Notes: generated from the sequence alone by a model not told the origin. A stretch of 64,000 nucleotides of DNA from Palaemon carinicauda (GCF_036898095.1 NC_090763.1:56347679-56411678), one strand, 5' to 3'; counted from the stretch's first letter, positions 49,701 through 60,250 are shown. Program-made: numbers and translations.

Positions 49701-52700
49701 ATGTTTTGCTTTTTCATCATCCCTTCCACTCTCCTTATGTTTTGCTTTTTCATCATCCCTTCCACTCTCCTTATGTTTTGCTTTTTCATCATCCCTTCCA
49801 CTCTCCTTATGTTTTGCTTTTTCATCATCCCTTCCACTCTCCTTATGTTCTGCTTTTTCATCCTCCCTTCCACTCTCCTTATGTTCTGCTTTTTCATCCT
49901 CCCTTCCACTCTCCTTATGTTTTGCTTTTTCATCATCCCTTCCACTCTCCTTATGTTTTGCTTTTTCATCATCCCTTCCACTCTCCTTATGTTTTGCTTT
50001 TTCATCATCCCTTCCACTCTCCTTATGTTCTGCTTTTTCATCCTCCCTTCCACTCTCCTTATGTTCTGCTTTTCATCCTCCCTTCCACTCTCCTTAGGTT
50101 TTGCTTTTTCATCCTCCCTTCCACTCTCCTTATGTTCTGCTTTTCATCATCCCTTCCACTCTCCTTATGTTCTGCTTTTTCATCCTCCCTTCCACTCTCC
50201 TTATGTTCTGCTTTTCATCCTCCCTTCCACTCTCCTTATGTTTTGCTTTTTCATCATCCCTTCCACTCTCATGTTTTGCTTTTTCATCCTCCCTTCTACT
50301 CTCCTTATGTTTAGCTTTTTCATCATCCCTTCCACTCTCCTTATGTTCTGCATTTTCATCCTCCCTTCCACTCTCCTTATGTTCTGCTTTTTCATCATCC
50401 CTTCCACTCTCCTTATGTTTTGCTTTTTCATCCTCCCTTCCACTCTCCTTATGTTCTGCATTTTCATCCTCCCTTCCACTCTCCTTATGTTCTGCTTTTT
50501 CATCATCCCTTCCACTCTCCTTATGTTTTGCTTTTTCATCCTCCCTTCCACTCTCCTTATGTTTTGCTTTTTCATCCTCCCTTCCACTCTCCTTATGTTC
50601 TGCTTTTTCATCATCCCTTCCACTCTCCTTATGTTTTGCTTTTTCATCCTCCCTTCCACTCTCCTTATGTTTTGCTTTTTCATCCTCCCTTCTACTCTCC
50701 TTATGTTTTGCTTTTTCATCATCCCTTCCACTCTCCTTATGTTCTGCTTTTTCATCCTCCCTTCCACTCTCCTTATGTTCTGCTTTTTCATCATCCCTTC
50801 CACTCTCCTTATGTTTTGCTTTTTCATCCTCCCTTCCACTCTCCTTATGTTTTGCTTTTTCATCCTCCCTTCCACTCTCCTTATGTTCTGTTTTTCATCC
50901 TCCCTTCCACTCTCCTTATGTTCTGTTTTTTCATCATCCCTTCCACTCTCCTTATGTTCTGCTTTTTCATCCTCCCTTCCACTCTCCTTATGTTCTGCTT
51001 TTTCATCCTCTCTTCCACTCTCCTTATGTTCTGCTTTTTCATCCTCCCTTCCACTCTCCTTATGTTTTGCTTTTCATCCTCCCTTCCACTCTCCTTATGT
51101 TTTGCTTTTTCATCATCCCTTCCACTCTCCTTATGTTTTTCTTTTTCATCATCCCTTCCACTCTCCTTATGTTTTGCTTTTCATCCTCCCTTCCACTCTC
51201 CTTATGTTTTGCTTTTCATCCTCCCTTCCACTCTCCTTATGTTTTGCTTTTTCATCATCCCTTCCACTCTCCTTATGTTTTTCTTTTTAATCATCCCTTC
51301 CACTCTCCTTATGTTTTGCTTTTTCATCATCCCTTCCACTCTCCTTATGTTTTGCTTTTCATCCTCCCTTCCACTCTCCTTATGTTTTGCTTTTCATCCT
51401 CCCTTCCACTCTCCTTATGTTTTGCTTTTTCATCCTCCCTTCCACTCTCCTTATGTTTTGCTTTTTCATCATCCCTTCCACTCTCCTTATGTTTTGCTTT
51501 TTCATCATCCCTTCCACTCTCCTTATGTTTTGCTTTTCATCCTCCCTTCCACTCTCCTTAGGTTTTGCTTTTCATCCTCCCTTCCACTCTCCTTATGTTT
51601 TGCTTTTTCATCATCCCTTCCACTCTCCTTATGTTTTTCTTTTTCATCATCCCTTCCACTCTCCTTATGTTTTGCTTTTTCATCATCCCTTCCACTCTCC
51701 TTATGTTTTGCTTTTCATCCTCCCTTCCACTCTCCTTATGTTTTGCTTTTCATCCTCCCTTCCACTCTCCTTATGTTTTGCTTTTTCATCATCCCTTCCA
51801 CTCTCCTTATGTTTTTCTTTTTCATCATCCCTTCCACTCTCCTTATGTTTCGCTTTTTCATCCTCCCTTCCACTCTCCTTATGTTTTGCTTTTTCATCAT
51901 CCCTTCCACTCTCCTTTTGTTTTTCTTTTTCATCATCCCTTCCACTCTCCTTATGTTTTGCTTTTCATCCTCCCTTCCACTCTCATTATGTTTCGCTTTT
52001 TCATCCTCCCTTCCACTCTCCTTATGTTTTGCTTTTTCATCCTCCCTTCCACTCTCCTTATGTTCTGTTTTTCATCCTCTCTTCCACTCTCCTTATGTTC
52101 TGTTTTTCATCATCCCTTCCACTCTCCTTATGTTTTGCTTTTTCATCATCCCTTCCACTCTCCTTATGTTCTGTTTTTTCATCCTCCCTTCTACTCTCCT
52201 TATGTTCTGCTTTTTCATCCTCCCTTCCACTCTCCTTATGTTCTGCTTTTTCATCATTTCTTCCACTCTCCTTATGTTTTGCTTTTCATCCTCCCTTCCA
52301 CTCTCCTTATGTTTTGCTTTTCATCCTCCCTTCCACTCTCCTTATGTTTTGCTTTTTCATCCTCCCTTCCACTCTCCTTATGTTTTGCTTTTTCATCCTC
52401 CCTTCCACTCTCCTTATGTTCTGTTTTTCATCCTCCCTTTCACTCTCCTTATGTTCTGTTTTTCATCATCCCTTCCACTCTCCTTATGTTCTGCTTTTTC
52501 ATCATCCCTTCCACTCTCCTTATGTTCTGTTTTTTCATCCTCCCTTCTACTCTCCTTATGTTTTGCTTTTTCATCCTCCCTTCCACTCTCCTTATGTTCT
52601 GCTTTTTCATCATCCCTTCCACTCTCCTTATGTTTTGCTTTTCATCCTCCCTTCCACTCTCCTTATGTTTTGCTTTTTCATCCTCCCTTCCACTCTCCTT

Positions 52701-53490
52701 ATGCTTTGCTTTTTCATCATCCCTTCGACTCTCCTTATGTTTTGCTTTTTCATCATCCCTTCCACTCTCCTTATGTTTTGCTTTTTCATCATCCCTTCCA
52801 CTCTCCTTATGTTTTGCTTTTTCATCATCCCTTCCACTCTCCTTATGTTTTGCTTTTTTATTCTCCCTTCCACTCTCCTTATGTTCTGTTTTTCATCCTC
52901 CCTTCCACTCTCCTTATGTTTTGCTTTTTCATCATCCCTTCCACTCTCCTTATGATTTGCTTTTTCATCATCCCTTCCACTCTCCTTATGTTTTGCTTTT
53001 TCATTCTCCCTTCCACTCTCCTTATGTTCTGTTTTTCATCCTCCCTTCCACTCTCCTTATGTTTTGCTTTTTCATCCTCCCTTCCACTCTCCTTATGTTC
53101 TGTTTTTCATCCTCCCTTCCACTCTCCTTATGTTCTGTTTTTTCATCATCCCTTCCACTCTCCTTATGTTCTGCTTTTTCATCCTCCCTTCCACTCTCCT
53201 TATGTTCTGCTTTTTCATCCTCTCTTCCACTCTCCTTATGTTCTGCTTTTTCATCCTCCCTTCCACTCTCCTTATGTTTTGCTTTTCATCCTCCCTTCCA
53301 CTCTCCTTATGTTTTGCTTTTTCATCATCCCTTCCACTCTCCTTATGTTTTTCTTTTTCATCATCCCTTCCACTCTCCTTATGTTTTGCTTTTCATCCTC
53401 CCTTCCACTCTCCTTATGTTTTGCTTTTCATCCTCCCTTCCACTCTCCTTATGTTTTGCTTTTTCATCATCCCTTCCACTCTCCTTATGT
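43765..53490 (+). repeat. Large tandem duplication in the array, junction near 49.09 kb
   Basis: The left part of block 1 (43.77-45.6 kb) matches 49.09-50.9 kb at an offset of 5,326 bp. Markers are CCATTCTCC at 43,791/49,117, the short CTCTCAATGTTCTG unit near 44,154/49,480 and GTTTAGC near 44,985/50,311. The right part (46.6-49.09 kb) matches 51.0-53.49 kb at an offset of 4,395 bp. The two offsets converge on one junction at about 49.09 kb, so this is a single tandem duplication whose copies differ internally by 931 bp. Translations over 1.5-kb stretches are identical, so it is recent. Confidence 0.85.
44875..46302 (+). repeat. ~753-bp nested tandem duplication
   Basis: The order of unit variants at about 45.1-45.55 kb, including the CCTTCTACTCTCC unit, is repeated at about 45.85-46.30 kb with an offset of 753 bp. 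It is present in the first copy of the large tandem duplication and absent from the second. It accounts for most of the 931-bp length difference between those copies. Confidence 0.75.
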
Positions 53491-56400
53491 TTTTCTTTTT
53501 AATCATCCCTTCCACTCTCCTTATGTTTTGCTTTTTCATCATCCCTTCCACTCTCCTTATGTTTTGCTTTTCATCCTCCCTTCCACTCTCCTTATGTTTT
53601 GCTTTTCATCCTCCCTTCCACTCTCCTTATGTTTTGCTTTTTCATCCTCCCTTCCACTCTCCTTATGTTTTGCTTTTTCATCATCCCTTCCACTCTCCTT
53701 ATGTTTTTCTTTTTCATCATCCCTTCCACTCTCCTTATGTTTTGCTTTTCATCCTCCCTTCCACTCTCCTTAGGTTTTGCTTTTCATCCTCCCTTCCACT
53801 CTCCTTATGTTTTGCTTTTTCATCATCCCTTCCACTCTCCTTATGTTTTTCTTTTTCATCATCCCTTCCACTCTCCTTATGTTTTGCTTTTTCATCATCC
53901 CTTCCACTCTCCTTATGTTTTGCTTTTCATCCTCCCTTCCACTCTCCTTATGTTTTGCTTTTCATCCTCCCTTCCACTCTCCTTATGTTTTGCTTTTCAT
54001 CCTCCCTTCCACTCTCCTTATGTTTTGCTTTTTCATCGTCCCTTCCACTCTCCTTATGTTTTTCTTTTTCATCATCCCTTCCACTCTCCTTATGTTTCGC
54101 TTTTTCATCCTCCCTTCCACTCTCCTTATGTTTTGCTTTTTCATCATCCCTTCCACTCTCCTTATGTTTTTCTTTTTCATCATCCCTTCCACTCTCCTTA
54201 TGTTTTGCTTTTCATCCTCCCTTCCACTCTCATTATGTTTCGCTTTTTCATCCTCCCTTCCACTCTCCTTATGTTTTGCTTTTTCATCCTCCCTTCCACT
54301 CTCCTTATGTTCTGTTTTTCATCCTCCCTTCCACTCTCCTTATGTTCTGTTTTTCATCATCCCTTCCACTCTCCTTATGTTTTGCTTTTTCATCATCCCT
54401 TCCACTCTCCTTATGTTCTGTTTTTTCATCCTCCCTTCTACTCTCCATATGTTCTGCTTTTTCATCCTCCCTTCCACTCTCCTTATGTTCTGCTTTTTCA
54501 TCATCCCTTCCACTCTCCTTATGTTTTGCTTTTCATCCTCCCTTCCACTCTCCTTATGTTTTGCTTTTTCATCCTCCCTTCCACTCTCCTTATGTTTTGC
54601 TTTTTCATCCTCCCTTCCACTCTCCTTATGTTTTGCTTTTTCATCCTCCCTTCCACTCTCCTTATGTTCTGTTTTTCATCCTCCCTTCCACTCTCCTTAT
54701 GTTCTGTTTTTCATCATCCCTTCCACTCTCCTTATGTTCTGCTTTTTCATCCTCCCTTCCACTCTCCTTATGTTCTGTTTTTTCATCCTCCCTTCTACTC
54801 TCCTTATGTTTTGCTTTTTCATCCTCCCTTCCACTCTCCTTATGTTCTGCTTTTTCATCATCCCTTCCACTCTCCTTATGTTTTGCTTTTCATCCTCCCT
54901 TCCACTCTCCTTATGTTTTGCTTTTTCATCCTCCCTTCCACTCTCCTTATGCTTTGCTTTTTCATCATCCCTTCCACTCTCCTTATGTTTTGCTTTTTCA
55001 TCATCCCTTCCACTCTCCTTATGTTTTGCTTTTTCATCCTCCCTCCTACTCTCCTTATGTTTTGCTTTTTCATCATCCCTTCCACTCTCCTTATGTTCTG
55101 CATTTTCATCCTCCCTTCCACTCTCCTTATGTTCTGCTTTTTCATCATCCCTTCCACTCTCCTTATGTTTTGCTTTTTCATCATCCCTTCCACTCTCCTT
55201 ATGTTTTGCTTTTTCATCATCCCTTCCACTCTCCTTATGTTTTGCTTTTTCATCATCCCTTCCACTCTCCTTATGTTTTGCTTTTTCATCCTCCCTTCCA
55301 CTCTCCTTATGTTTTGCTTTTTCATCCTCCCTTCCACTCTCCTTATGTTCTGTTTTTCATCCTCCCTTCCACTCTCCTTATGTTCTGTTTTTCATCATCC
55401 CTTCCACTCTCCTTATGTTTTGCTTTTTCATCCTCCCTTCCACTCTCCTTATGTTCTGCTTTTTCATCCTCTCTTCCACTCTCCTTATGTTCTGCTTTTT
55501 CATCCTCCCTTCCACTCTCCTTATGTTCTGCTTTTTCATCCTCCCTTCCACTCTCCTTATGTTTTGCTTTTCATCCTCCCTTCCACTCTCCTTATGTTTT
55601 GCTTTTTCATCCTCCCTTCCACTCTCCTTATGTTTTGCATTTTCATCCTCCCTTCCACTCTCCTTATGTTTTGCTTTTTCATCATCCTTTCCACTCTCCT
55701 TATGTTTTGCTTTTTCATCATCCCTTCCACTCTCCTTATGTTCTGTTTTTTCATCCTCCCTTCCACTCTCCTTATGTTTTGCTTTTTCATCCTCCCTTCC
55801 ACTCTCCTTATGTTCTGCTTTTTCATCATCCCTTCCACTCTCCTTATGTTCTGCTTTTTCATCATCCCTTCCACTCTCCTTATGTTTTGCTTTTTCATCA
55901 TCCTTTCCACTCTCCTTATGTTTTGCTTTTTCATCATCCCTTCCACTCTCCTAATTTTTTGCTTTTTCATCATCCCTTCCACTCTCCTTATGTTTTGCTT
56001 TTCATCCTCCCTTCCACTCTCCTTATGTTTTGCTTTTCATCCTCCCTTCCACTCTCCTTATGTTTTGCTTTTTCATCATCCTTTCCACTCTCCTTATGTT
56101 TTGCTTTTTCATCATCCTTTCCACTCTCCTTATGTTTTGCTTTTTCATCATCCCTTCCACTCTCCTTATGTTTTGCTTTTTCATCATCCTTTCCACTCTC
56201 CTTATGTTTTGCTTTTTCATCATCCCTTCCACTCTCCTTATGTTTTGCTTTTCATCCTCCCTTCCACTCTCCTTATGTTTTGCTTTTCATCCTCCCTTCC
56301 ACTCTCCTTATGTTTTGCTTTTTCATCATCCTTTCCACTCTCCTTATGTTTTGCTTTTTCATCATCCTTTCCACTCTCCTTATGTTTTGCTTTTTCATCA

Positions 56401-58040
56401 TCCCTTCCACTCTCCTTATGTTTTGCTTTTTCATCATCCCTTCCACTCTCCTTATGTTTTGCTTTTTCATCATCCTTTCCACTCTCCTTATGTTTTGCTT
56501 TTTCATCATCCCTTCCACTCTCCTTATGTTTTGCTTTTTCATCATCCCTTCCACTCTCCTTATGTTTTGCTTTTCATCCTCCCTTCCACTCTCCTTATGT
56601 TTTGCTTTTTCATCATCCTTTCCACTCTCCTTATGTTTTGCTTTTTCATCATCCCTTCCACTCTCCTTATGTTTTGCTTTTTCATCATCCCTTCCACTCT
56701 CCTTATGTTTTGCTTTTTCATCCTCCCTTCCACTCTCCTTATGTTTTGCTTTTTCATCCTCCCTTCCACTCTCCTTATGTTTTGCTTTTTCATCATCCTT
56801 TCCACTCTCCTTATGTTTTGCTTTTTCATCATCCCTTCCACTCTCCTTATGTTCTGCTTTTTCATCCTCCCTTCCACTCTCCTTATGTTCTGCTTTTTCA
56901 TCCTCCCTTCCACTCTCCTTATGTTTTGCTTTTCATCCTCCCTTCCACTCTCCTTATGTTTTGCATTTTCATCCTCCCTTCCACTCTCCTTATGTTTTGC
57001 TTTTTCATCATCCTTTCCACTCTCCTTATGTTTTGCTTTTTCATCCTCCCTTCCACTCTCCTTATGTTCTGTTTTTCATCCTCCCTTCCACTCTCCTTAT
57101 GTTCTGTTTTTCATCATCCCTTCCACTCTCCTTATGTTCTGCTTTTTCCTCCTCCCTTCCACTCTCCTTATGTTCTGCTTTTTCATCCTCTCTTCCACTC
57201 TCCTTATGTTCTGCTTTTTCATCCTCCCTTCCACTCTCCTTATGTTTTGCTTTTCATCCTCCCTTCCACTCTCCTTATGTTTTGCTTTTTCATCATCCCT
57301 TCCACTCTCCTTATGTTTTGCTTTTTCATCATCCCTTCCACTCTCCTTATGTTTTGCTTTTTCATCATCCCTTCCACTCTCCTTATGTTTTGCTTTTTCA
57401 TCATCCCTTCCACTCTCCTTATGTTTTGCTTTTTCATCCTCCCTTCCACTCTCCTTATGTTTTGCTTTTTCATTCTCCCTTCCACTCTCCTTATGTTCTG
57501 TTTTTCATCCTCCCTTCCACTCTCCTTATGTTCTGTTTTTCATCATCCCTTCCACTCTCCTTATGTTTTGCTTTTTCATCATCCCTTCCACTCTCCTTAT
57601 GTTCTGCTTTTTCATCATCCCTTCCACTCTCCTTATGTTTTGCTTTTTCGTCATCCCTTCCACTCTCCTTATGTTTTGCTTTTTCATTCTCCCTTCCACT
57701 CTCCTTATGTTCTGTTTTTCATCCTCCCTTCCACTCTCCTTATGTTTTGCTTTTTCATCATCCCTTCCACTCTCCTTATGTTTTGCTTTTTCATTCTCCC
57801 TTCCACTCTCCTTATGTTCTGTTTTTCATCCTCCCTTCCACTCTCCTTATGTTCTGTTTTTCATCATCCCTTCCACTCTCCTTATGTTTTGCTTTTTCAT
57901 CATCCCTTCCACTCTCCTTATGTTCTGCTTTTTCATCATCCCTTCCACTCTCCTTATGTTCTGCTTTTTCATCCTCCCTTCCACTCTCCTTATGTTCTGC
58001 TTTTTCATCCTCCCTTCCACTCTCCTTATGTTTTGCTTTT

Positions 58041-58320
58041 CATCCTCCCTTGCATTTTTTCTCCTCATGTTCTCTATTTTCATCCTCCCTTGCATTCTTT
58101 CTCTTCATGTTCGCTATTTTCATCCTCCCTTGCATTCTTTCTCCTCATGTTCGCTATTTTCATCCTCCCTTGCATTCTTTCTCCTCATGTTCGCTATTTT
58201 CATCCTCCCTTGCATTCTTTCTCCTCATGTTCGCTATTTTCATCCTCCCTTGCATTCTTTCTCCTCATGTTCGCTATTTTCATCCTCCCTTGCATTCTTT
58301 CTCCTCATGTTCTGATTTTT
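58041..58320 (+). repeat. 40-bp monomer sub-array (seven units)
   Basis: Units start exactly every 40 bp at 58,041, 58,081, 58,121, 58,161, 58,201, 58,241 and 58,281. Each begins CATCCTCCCTTGCATTCTTT and ends with CTCATGTTCGCTATTTT or a close variant. They share CATCCTCCCTT, CTCCTyATGTT and TTTTCATCC with the 36-bp unit. The extra bases are in GCATTCTTTCTCC, which replaces CCACTCTCC. Confidence 0.95.
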
Positions 58321-58437
58321 CATCCTCCCTTCCACTCTCCTTATGTTCTGTTTTTTCATCATCCCTTCCACTCACCTCATCGCCTCTCTTTTCATCCTCC
58401 CTTCCACCCACCTCATCTCCTCTCTTCTCATCCCATC
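58321..58437 (+). repeat. Degenerate satellite units
   Basis: Two near-standard units (58,321-58,375) are followed by diverged ones (CACCTCATCGCCTCTCTTTT, then CACCCACCTCATCTCC). This is the decaying right edge of the array. Confidence 0.85.
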
Positions 58438-58630
58438 CTCTCATATGCACCCATCCCTTCCTCTCATCTTCCTTTTCACCTTCCTGATCCCTTCTCTCCC
58501 TCTCATATGCACCCATCCCTTCCTCTCATCTTCCTTTTCACCTTCCTGATCCCTTCTCTCTCTCTCATATGCACCCATCCCTTCCTCTCATCTTCCTTTT
58601 CACCTTCCCGATCCCTTCTCTCCCTCTCAT
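58438..58630 (+). repeat. 62-bp tandem repeat (three units)
   Basis: CATATGCACCCATCCCTTCC recurs at 58,442, 58,504 and 58,566 with exact 62-bp spacing. Each unit carries CATCTTCCTTTTCACC and GATCCCTTCTCTC. It is still pyrimidine-rich and plausibly a further-diverged derivative of the satellite. Confidence 0.92.
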
Positions 58631-58639
58631 CCCCACTCC

Positions 58640-59630
58640 CAGAACGAGAAGAGGTGAGAAGCTGAAGAAGGTGTAGGTAATAATAAGCATAAGCGTGAAA
58701 GTGAAGAAAGTTAAAGGAAAAATTAGAAGAAGAGAAAAGGTGAGGAGGGTTGGGGGAGGAATGAGAAAGAAGGCGTGGAAGATGGAGGGAAGAATGGGAA
58801 ATGGGAGTAAGGCTGGAGGAAGAATCAGAAGCAGTTAAGAATCAGAAGCAGTTAAGAATCAGAAGAAGGGAGAAAGCGAGGAAGGTTGAAGGAAGAGGGA
58901 GAAGGAGAGCTTGAGGAAGGTTGAGGGAACAATTTAAAAAAGGAGAAATTGATCAAGGTTGAAGGAAGAATGAAGAGAATATGAGGAGGGTGGAAGGAAG
59001 AATGAGAAGAAGGGAGGAGCTTGGGAGGGTGGAGGGAAGAATGAGAAGGGAGAAGGCGTGGAAGATGGAGGGAAGAATGAGAAATAGGGAGTATGTGAGT
59101 AAGGTGGAAGGAAGAATGAGAACAGATATGGTGTGGAGGATGGAGAGAAGAATGAAAAGAAGGGAGAAACTGAGGAAGGTTGAAGGAAGAGTGAGAAGGG
59201 AGAAGGTGAAATGGTGGAGGGAATGAAAAAAGGAGAAATTGATTAAGGTCGAGGGAAGAATGAAGAGAATATGAGGAATGTCGAGGGTAGAGTGAGAAGA
59301 AGGGAGGTGTGGATGGTGGAAGGAAGAATGAGAAGCGAGAAGCTGCGGAGCGTGGAAGGAAGAAGGTGAGGAATGTGGAATGAAGAAGGAAAATAAGGAA
59401 AGTGTGGAATGTGGAAGGAAGAATGAGTAAAAGGGAGAAGGTGAGTAAGATGGAAGGAAGAATGTGAAGGGAGAAGGTATGGAAGGTAGAAGAAAGAATA
59501 AGAAGGGAGAAGGTGAGTAAGATGGAAGGGAGAAGGTGTGGAAGGTGGAAGAAAGAATAAGAAGAAGGGAGGTGGGGAAGATGGAAGGAAGAAGTAGAAG
59601 GGAGGAGGATAGAAAGGTGGAAAGAAGGAT
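58640..59630 (-). repeat. Purine-rich degenerate repeats, apparent inverted relatives of the satellite
   Basis: Strand composition flips at about 58,640 from pyrimidine-rich to purine-rich. The units read GTGGAAGGAAGAATGAGAAG and similar, spaced about 33-40 bp. The reverse complement of the array unit reads GTGGAAGGGAGGATGAAAAA at the same place. In translation, plus-strand 58,981-59,226 gives VEGRMRRREELGR, VEGRMRREKAWKM and EGRMRNREYVSK, while the array on the minus strand gives VEGRMKKQNIRR. The relationship is clear in the first ~20 bp of each unit and weak in the rest. The 82-codon open frame here is not a credible gene. Confidence 0.75.
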
Positions 59631-60019
59631 ATCGATCGCTTACCTCTACTGTAGATATTGTTTAGTTATTCCTTCTTGCCATATTGGTCTTGGCTAATTT
59701 TTCATAGCCGGATGCCCTTCCTGCCGCCAACACTCTTCATTTACCCGGGCTTGGGAAAAGATGCAGACAAAGAAGAAGAATTCCTTCTTGGCACTTGCAC
59801 TAAACACAAAATCTGAAATAATGTTTGTCTTTGATCAGGGTTAATATTAAAAACTATCACTAGATCTCCCAGAGGCCCTTTTGGATGCAGAGCCAGTCTC
59901 TCTTTCTGTCTTTATCTCCGGAACATCCTCACGCACATAGACAATACGAAAGGAGGAGATCGGATTGCCATCGGTATTCCTTGAAGAAGCCTTTGGAGAC
60001 TTCTGCTTCTGGCTCCAAT

Positions 60020-60026
<7 letters not shown>
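59631..60026. other. Unique flank with a possible dispersed-repeat fragment
   Basis: The segment CATAGCCGGATGCCCTTCCT to ACCCGGGCTTGGGA (about 59,705-59,757) looks like a dispersed invertebrate repeat from memory, but there is only one copy here. Nothing else is supported. Confidence 0.35.

Positions 60027-60076
<50 letters not shown>
60027..60076. repeat. (GA)n microsatellite
   Basis: About 25 GA units after ACACAC. Confidence 0.96.
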
Positions 60077-60078
<2 letters not shown>

Positions 60079-60250
60079 CTTTTTTTCATCTTCTGAAAAC
60101 AAATCTTACATCTTTATTGTATATTCTTTTCCCCGTAGGAGGAAGTCTTAAAATGATTTTACAGAAAAAGAATGAATGTCAGAGATTTCGAAGAGAAAAT
60201 TGCACTGAAGACGTTTTGAAGCCCTAACTCCATCGATGAAATTCCCGGAC

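Larger units (their letters stand above)
18656..58040 (+). repeat. ~39.4-kb satellite array of 35/36-bp pyrimidine-rich units
   Basis: The unit begins CTTTTTCATCCTCCC, continues TTCCACTCTCC and ends TTATGTTCTG: 36 bp, of which only five bases are purines on this strand. At about 35.8 bp per unit the length implies roughly 1,100 units, all in one orientation. Two frequent binary variants are CATCCTCCC/CATCATCCC and GTTCTG/GTTTTG. The 35-bp units lack one base in GCTTTTTC, giving either GTTTTTC or GCTTTTC. Other recurring variants are TTAGG for TTATG, CATCCTTTCC, GTTTTTCTTTTTC, CATTCTCCC and rare CATCTCCC. No foreign insertion interrupts the array. The unit has no stop codon in any plus frame and in only one of three minus frames, so very long apparent proteins arise from it. 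I do not regard them as genes. Confidence 0.98.

Noticed and set aside
38798..50314. A 3,838-codon plus-strand open reading frame (and others of 3,330, 1,807, 1,688, 1,605 and 1,567 codons)
   Set aside because: All are read through the satellite, whose unit lacks stops in every plus frame. Phases change at each 35-mer, different frames overlap in full, and no unique N- or C-terminal domain or splice context exists.
18932..58095. Minus-strand basic repeat proteins (VEGRMKKQNIRR type)
   Set aside because: They end wherever a 35-mer shifts the phase into the stop-containing frame, which is unit-length behaviour and not gene structure.
18656..58320. CRISPR-like array
   Set aside because: There are no spacers: every base belongs to the tandem unit. 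The setting is eukaryotic.
58981..59226. 82-codon VEGRMRR-type frame in the right flank
   Set aside because: It is a short open stretch within degenerate purine-rich repeats, with no conserved frame before or after it. I used it only as evidence of relatedness to the satellite.
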